Below are positions 56,340 to 64,000 of a stretch of DNA of 64,000 nucleotides, piece by piece. Position 1 is the first letter of the stretch. Every line of letters starts with the position of its first letter. The notes below the pieces were generated by a model, which had not been told where the DNA came from, did not search any database, and worked only from the letters and a program-made list of their open reading frames with translations. The stretch lies in contig BAAHQB010000062.1 in NCBI GenBank assembly GCA_054601695.1, positions 558,001 to 622,000 on the forward strand, read 5' to 3'. This DNA comes from Amorphochlora amoebiformis. Taxonomy: Eukaryota > Cercozoa > Chlorarachniophyceae. Position numbers and translations under genes: made by a program.

Positions 56340-56610
56340 CATAAGATGTATCCAAACACATTTTTTGGTCCTTCGGCTGGGGTTTACGTGGCTATGTGTA
56401 CGACAATATTCTATTATGGGTGGGTTTTATGTGGCTATATGTATCACAATATTCTACTCTAGCTGGATTTCCTCTTAAGTACCTCTTATTTCCTCTTATC
56501 TTACCCCTCTTTTTTTAGTTTTCGACCCAGAGGGAGTATAGGACTCGAAGTTCGAAGAAAAATTCGACAGGGAGCTATTTGTAAGCTTACGTTTGTTTAT
56601 GTGTGTATAT
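56340..56610. other. Complex stretch with a ~50-bp duplication
   Basis: ACGTGGCTATGTGTACGACA ATATTCTA and a second copy about 53 bp on (ATGTGGCTATATGTATCACA ATATTCTA). No gene seen. Confidence 0.5.
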
Positions 56611-56633
56611 GTTGATGTATGATATATTTATGT

Positions 56634-56711
<78 letters not shown>

Positions 56712-56819
56712 TGTGTATGTATGTATATTCTTATAGTATGTATAAATAAATATGTATGAAGTATTTATGCATACACACACACACACACACACACGTTACA
56801 TATTTCTATATACTTACAT

Positions 56820-56865
<46 letters not shown>

Positions 56866-56916
56866 ATATAACATGTACATGTATGCATATTTATAACTCA
56901 CACATACACACACATA

Positions 56917-56975
<59 letters not shown>

Positions 56976-57094
56976 AATATATATATATATATAATATACA
57001 TGGATGGTATATATTATCTATATGACATCTAATATACATATATATATATATATATGACCCGAATATGTTTGTAAAGATACCGCTAGATTATGTG

Positions 57095-57134
<40 letters not shown>

Positions 57135-57198
57135 ATATATATATAGGTCTCCTTCAAATAAAATGCGAGACTCAGAGTAAGTCGCACGTTTCCAATGC

Positions 57199-57229
<31 letters not shown>

Positions 57230-57319
57230 CATATATATATATATATATTATATACATGTATCTATAAAAATGTTTTATGGAGGTGGTGCTACCCTCTAGC
57301 ATATTCGAGCGGAATATAC

Positions 57320-57371
<52 letters not shown>

Positions 57372-57640
57372 TAATGTATATATTATATATATATATATAA
57401 TATATTATGTTATATCCGTGGTAGCAACAATATTTTTAGCCTACCCTCTAATATATATACATATGCATATTATATAATAATATATATATATTATATATAT
57501 ATATATATATATAATATAATATATATATATATATTCTGTATGTGTGTGTATGTATGATGTTAGATGCCTACATGTTATATACCTACGTACAGGTGTTCGT
57601 AGCGACAATATATGTACTTACATGTATACATACATCTACA

Positions 57641-57671
<31 letters not shown>

Positions 57672-57691
57672 CATATATGCACATGTATGTA

Positions 57692-57733
<42 letters not shown>

Positions 57734-57951
57734 AAGTGAAATGCATATATAGGCATATATATGTATATATCATGTATACATATATATATATATACATATA
57801 TAATATATATTATATATATAATATAATATATGTGTTTGTATATATGTATACATTATATACCTACATAGAGGCACAGGCAGCGACAATATTTTGACCCTCC
57901 CTTCTAACATATTCGATCGAGAAGATAAGAAAGGTTTTTATATAACCAACG

Positions 57952-57984
<33 letters not shown>

Positions 57985-58004
57985 AATGTACACGTGTATT
58001 ACAT

Positions 58005-58133
58005 TATTGACTGCATAGGTATGTGTATAACTTTACACATGTATTCTATAGCCTACGTAGATATATGTGTATACATGTACATATGTATTATATAGCCTAT
58101 ATATATGTAGATATGCGTATAATGATATATAAT

Positions 58134-58185
<52 letters not shown>

Positions 58186-58676
58186 GTATGTGTGTAAAAT
58201 GTACTGATGCGTATTATAACTCATATAGATATGCGTATAATATTATACGCATGTATTATAGTATACGTAGATATGTATATACTGTACATACGTATTATAC
58301 AGCCTTTATAGATATATGTATGATGTATACATGCATTATATAGCCTATATAGATATGTGTATAATGTATCCATGTATTATATAGCCGACATATGTATGTG
58401 TATTATGTTACACATGCATTATATAGATTACGTGGGCGCGCATAATTACACATGTATTTTTTGTAGGCGCGCATAATTACACATGTATTTTTTGTAGGCG
58501 CGCATAATTACACATGTTATTTTTGTAGGCGCGCATAATTACACATGTATTTTTTGTAGGCGCGCATAATTACACATGTATTTTTTTAGGCGCGCATAAT
58601 TACACATGTATTTTTTGTATACGCGCATAATTACACATATATTTTTTGTAGGCACGCATAATTACACATGTATTTC
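58005..58676 (+). repeat. ~46-bp degenerate repeat passing into a 31-bp tandem repeat
   Basis: 58005-58434: units like TACACATGTATTATATAGCC-TA-GTAGATATG. 58435-58676: eight units of GGCGCGCATAATTACACATG + ATTTTTTGTA with 30-31 bp spacing. Both share ACACATGTAT. Confidence 0.9.
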
Positions 58677-58975
58677 GCCTAAGTAGATTTGTGAATAATG
58701 TAAGTAGATATATGTGAATAATGTACACATGATATTATACAATGTATACGTGTATTATATAGGGTACGTAGCATGTGTATAGTGCATACATGTAAACATA
58801 AACTCTCGCAAATATACATCTATACATGTAAAAATAAAATAAATGTATATATATGTATATATATATGTATTATATGTATGGATGAATACGTTGTGATACT
58901 TGTCTATGTATTATATCTACACACACACACACACAGTAATAATACATGTATACATATATATATATATATATATAT

Positions 58976-59180
58976 ATATGCATGTATCTATTGTAGGACA
59001 TCGTAAGACCGCCTGTACCCCACCTGTGCTGGGTCTGGTGTGTAATAATACATATACACACACACATATATGTATATATATATATGCATGTATCTATTGT
59101 AGGACATCGTAAGACCGCCTGTACCCCACCAGTGATGGGTCTGGTGACCGATTGGCAGCGCTCCTCACATTACAACATGA
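58976..59180 (+). repeat. Duplicated segment at 59.0 kb
   Basis: CATGTATCTATTGTAGGACA to GGGTCTGGTG occurs at ~58981-59041 and ~59089-59145; the second copy continues in complex sequence to 59205. Open on both strands; borders unclear. Confidence 0.85.
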
Positions 59181-59255
59181 GTCGAAAGTGTTTTCCAAGA
59201 ACTAATATATATATGTATATATATGTATATATATATATATATATGTATATATATG

Positions 59256-59286
<31 letters not shown>

Positions 59287-59389
59287 ATGTATATATATTG
59301 CGGCTGTCAATGTTTCTCGTACTGGAGCTTAATGACGGATTTAGTGTTATGAGAATAGAATACTATATGTATATAATTTATATATATAT

Positions 59390-59423
<34 letters not shown>

Positions 59424-59467
59424 GTTTAACATACATGTTGTATACATATATATATATACACATATAT

Positions 59468-59576
<109 letters not shown>

Positions 59577-59655
59577 TAAATATATATATATATATATACA
59601 GTGTAATAAGCCCAAGCTCTAGTGTTAAGGCAAAATCGGCCCTCAATGGGCTTAA

Positions 59656-59696
<41 letters not shown>

Positions 59697-59726
59697 TATA
59701 TAATGTTTTTTATTACTTATGTATGC

Positions 59727-59783
59727 AGTGTAATAAGCCCAAGCTCCAGTGCTAAGGCAAAATCGGCCCTGAATGGGCTTAAC
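59727..59783 (-). CDS. Duplicated exon-like segment
   Basis: Copy 1 has acceptor GAATTTTAG and reads [19 protein letters not shown] but is followed by GCATAC; copy 2 (59600-59660) reads [19 protein letters not shown], lacks the AG but ends in GTATAT. Amino-acid conservation between copies suggests coding origin; which borders are used is unclear. Confidence 0.25.
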
Positions 59784-59859
59784 CTAAAATTCTTGAATTC
59801 ATCGGGGTACATTTATAAAATAATGCATGTGCATGTATAAGAAGACATGGATGTGTATG

Positions 59860-59929
<70 letters not shown>

Positions 59930-59967
59930 GATATGAAATGTATGATATGTAAAATCGCATATATGTA

Positions 59968-60036
<69 letters not shown>

Positions 60037-60196
60037 TACTTATGTATATAATATAATAATATAAATATACATATAAAAATATTTGATATGAATGGGAATA
60101 AGATAAATATTGTATAAATGTACATATATATATATATATATGTATGTATATATGTACATATATGTCTATATATGTGTGTATGTGTGTATATATGTG

Positions 60197-60233
<37 letters not shown>

Positions 60234-60407
60234 ACCTGTGTGTATATAAGAGTCCACTTGTATAATGTTTTTACATGTGTACACATATATACATAACCAT
60301 ATTATATGTATACATATATATATATATATGTATGTATGTATGTATATATATATATATGTATTATATTTATATTTATTTATATATATATATACACATATAT
60401 TTATGTA

Positions 60408-60439
<32 letters not shown>

Positions 60440-60464
60440 CATGTATGTATATATATATATATAA

Positions 60465-60523
<59 letters not shown>

Positions 60524-60604
60524 GTATATATATATATACAATAATAATAATATATATATATATATATGTATGTGTAATTATATGTATACATGCATCCAGA
60601 CATT

Positions 60605-61370
60605 TACCATAAACACAACTTAGAGACAAGTCGAACAAGAGCGTTCGGAACCCGAAATCAAAGCCTTAATCACAAACTTCATGATCGCTGTGGATCCATA
60701 CATTAGAACTTGTGTTTTCGCTGGTTTCGAAACATCTTGTCGCTGCGTCTTCTTTGTGCTCTTAACGAAAAAACTTTAGTGGAATATTATTACCGGTCAT
60801 TAATGTTATAGATGTTCTAAATGTTGTTGTGACTAAATCAATCAACCTCATATTTTCCCGGGGGCTGTGTTTTTCATATTTTCCCGGGAACCATGCCCTC
60901 CAATCCAGTACGACAGTGAGGGACTAGTACTACTAGACAAAACAAACTGGATTTATTTGCACCTATCTCTAATATCTGGATATAGTATCTCGATATCGTA
61001 CTGCTTGCTGTGACTGTCTAGACTGTTGTTGATCATAATGAGAAGTTACAGTATAGACCACTAGCAAGGACTAGATTTGTTATTCAGATCTACAATTGTC
61101 TAGATTGTGCTACGTAAGTTACAATAAACCTTTTATTGAATCAATTTAGACATAGAAAAATTACGTGCGCGATGATAATTCTAGTGTTGAGTTGGGTATC
61201 TTTTGACTCAAAAAAATCAACAATTTAGACACTTGAAGGATATTCGCTTCGTGCTGCCACCGTAGACGCCGAATTTCGTTGAGCATTCGTATCTTCTGCG
61301 ATATTTACGTCATTGAGATTTTGTAGATGTTGTAAATATATATGTCTGTGAAGAGAAGGCGAAAGGAGGA
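60605..61370. other. Complex stretch, no gene built
   Basis: Non-repetitive; CATATTTTCCCGGG occurs twice (~60851, ~60878). Looks like intergenic or decayed mobile DNA; no long frame and no convincing exon chain. Confidence 0.4.
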
Positions 61371-61385
61371 TAAAGAGTGTAGGAG

Positions 61386-61448
<63 letters not shown>

Positions 61449-61474
61449 TATATATATATATATTGTATAACATA

Positions 61475-61514
<40 letters not shown>

Positions 61515-61526
61515 GAAGATATGTAA

Positions 61527-61563
<37 letters not shown>

Positions 61564-61649
61564 TACATTTGAATATATATATATATATATGTATATACAA
61601 TATATATATATATTATCTATGTATATACCTGGGGGCATCTTTAGTCTTC

Positions 61650-61699
61650 TCGTCATCTATATACGCCTTGTGAATCTTTATGTACACGTGGAAATAAAT

Positions 61700-61734
<35 letters not shown>

Positions 61735-61812
61735 GTCATCTATGTGCGCCTTGTTAATCTTTGTGTACACGTGTAAATAAATAACATATATATATATTAT
61801 ATATATATATAT

Positions 61813-61846
<34 letters not shown>

Positions 61847-62035
61847 TCGTCATCTATATACGCCTTGTTAATCTTTGTGTCATGTACACGTGTAAATAAA
61901 TAACATATATATATATATTATATATATATATATATATATTCGTCATCTATATACGCCTTGTGAATCTTTATGTACACGTGTAAATAAATAACATATATAT
62001 ATATATTATATATATATATATATATTCGTCATCTA
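61650..62035 (+). repeat. Five ~60-bp units with TA spacers
   Basis: TCGTCATCTATATACGCCTT .. ATGTACACGTGTAAATAAAT recurs at ~61652, 61732, 61847, 61940 and (truncated) 62026. Confidence 0.92.
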
Positions 62036-62089
62036 TAATATATATATATATACATATATATATAATATATTTACATATATGTATATATA

Positions 62090-62370
62090 TTTCTCTCTTC
62101 TCTTTCCATCTCATCTCTTCTCTTTCTCTTATCTTCCTCTCTCTTTCTCTTGTAATCCTCTCTCTTTCTCTTATCTTTCTCTCTCTTTCTCTTATCTTTC
62201 TCTCTCTTTCTCTTATCTTCTCTCTTTCTCTTATCTTTCTCTCTCTTTCTCTTATCTTTCTCTCTCTTTCTCTTATCTTTCTCTCTCTTTCTCTTATCTT
62301 TCTCTCTCTTTCTCTTACTTTTTCTCTCTTTCTCTTACTTTTTCTTTCTCTCTACTCTCTCTCTCATAAT
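62090..62370 (+). repeat. CTCTTTCTCTTATCTTTCT minisatellite
   Basis: About ten units of roughly 20 bp, followed by further CT-rich sequence to 62580. Confidence 0.9.
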
Positions 62371-62576
62371 TGATGCATTTCTGTACTACATATATATATA
62401 TACATATATATGTATATTTATGTATATGTATATATATATATATATTCTTTCTCTCCGTCTTTTCCCTCCCCTCCTCTCCCTATTCGTATCTATATCGAAT
62501 ATCTAACTATCTATCTACCCATCTACCTATATCTCGATGAACTGTTTCTTTTCTTCTCCTTTCTCTTACCCATCCC

Positions 62577-62668
<92 letters not shown>

Positions 62669-62712
62669 CATGAATTCGGAGCGAATCCTCGACCATGCAA
62701 TACTTCTTGGAA

Positions 62713-62761
<49 letters not shown>

Positions 62762-62819
62762 GCGTATACTTTCAAAAATCAACGATATCTCAACCACAAA
62801 TCCTTCCTCTGTAATGTAA

Positions 62820-62855
<36 letters not shown>

Positions 62856-63001
62856 AGTATAAACAATACAATATATATATATATATATATATATAAACAA
62901 TACCTACATATCTTACCCACAAATACACTCCATACGCACATATACTCAGACAGTAACATGCCGCCATGGATCTCAACCCTTACATAGATACCCACATGAA
63001 C

Positions 63002-63073
63002 GAAAAAATAAATTGTCGGGCGGCCCTACACTTACGTGAAAAAAATAAATTGTCGGGCGGCCCTACACTTACG
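63002..63073 (+). repeat. 36-bp direct duplication
   Basis: AAAAATAAATTGTCGGGCGG CCCTACACTTACG twice in tandem. Confidence 0.9.
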
Positions 63074-63217
63074 AACATGTTATTATTATTACCCAATCTT
63101 AACCCATACCCACACGATTAAGGAATAGATTTTTTCATATGTCTAGAAGCTGTATGGATACGTGCGCAGGATGGTAACATTGCCTTGGTGACGAAATGAA
63201 TTCATTCATTTGCCAAT

Positions 63218-64000
<783 letters not shown>

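Noticed and set aside
60822-61222. Possible solo LTR (TGTTG...CAACA)
   Set aside because: No target-site duplication, no internal coding region and no second copy in the window.

Overview
The window is nuclear DNA of a eukaryote that I cannot place more closely. TTAGGG/CCCTAA interstitial telomere repeats, a fungal-type Zn2Cys6 domain and short GT-AG introns fit a fungus, a stramenopile alga or another protist; nothing seen decides between them. Most of the 64 kb is low-complexity: (TA)n microsatellite with smaller CA, CT/GA, telomeric and minisatellite blocks. Almost every long open frame (Tyr/Ile, Ser/Leu, Leu/Gly or Arg/Glu repeats) is simply translated repeat. No rRNA, confident tRNA, CRISPR array, plasmid origin or complete transposon was found.

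The one conventional gene is a two-exon Zn2Cys6 regulator on the + strand (14999-15865), in a roughly 3 kb island of normal-composition DNA (13.85-16.87 kb).

The main result is that many short complex islands between the TA blocks look like exons. An island often starts after an AG and ends before a GT on the same strand. Where neighbouring islands are joined, reading phases can be kept across long chains. One minus-strand chain of 31 islands, 48678 down to 21692, gives an ATG-to-stop frame of 1698 nt (565 codons): a soluble N-terminal half followed by hydrophobic segments. I do not recognise the family. Other minus-strand chains lie at 6.4-0.95 kb, 14.0-12.0 kb and 19.2-18.1 kb, with single exon candidates at 20.6 kb (+), 50.9 kb (-) and 59.8 kb (-). 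These exons are inference: each is short, and only phase continuity, splice sites and duplication patterns support them.

A second pattern supports the first. Many minisatellites are tandem copies of a predicted exon edge. Units downstream of an exon repeat its 3' end with the 5' splice site; units upstream repeat the acceptor with the exon's 5' end. They are separated by TA tracts or telomere repeats. The introns therefore appear to have grown by repeated duplication across exon borders plus microsatellite expansion.

Layout: 0.6-1.4, 3.9, 8.3-9.8, 25.2-25.6, 27.6-28.5, 29.0-29.8, 33.1-33.9, 35.2-37.3, 38.8-39.6, 41.8-42.0, 47.2, 54 and 55.1 kb carry telomeric arrays, most joined to a dispersed element of about 115 bp present in about 18 full or partial copies. 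CT/GA tracts lie at 3.3-3.8, 22.0-24.5, 36.2-36.6, 37.3-38.6, 52.5-53.1, 62.1-62.6 and 63.2-64.0 kb. Between about 51 and 64 kb there are mostly repeats, with moderately complex stretches at 54.1-56.0, 56.4-56.6 and 60.6-61.3 kb in which I could not build a gene.
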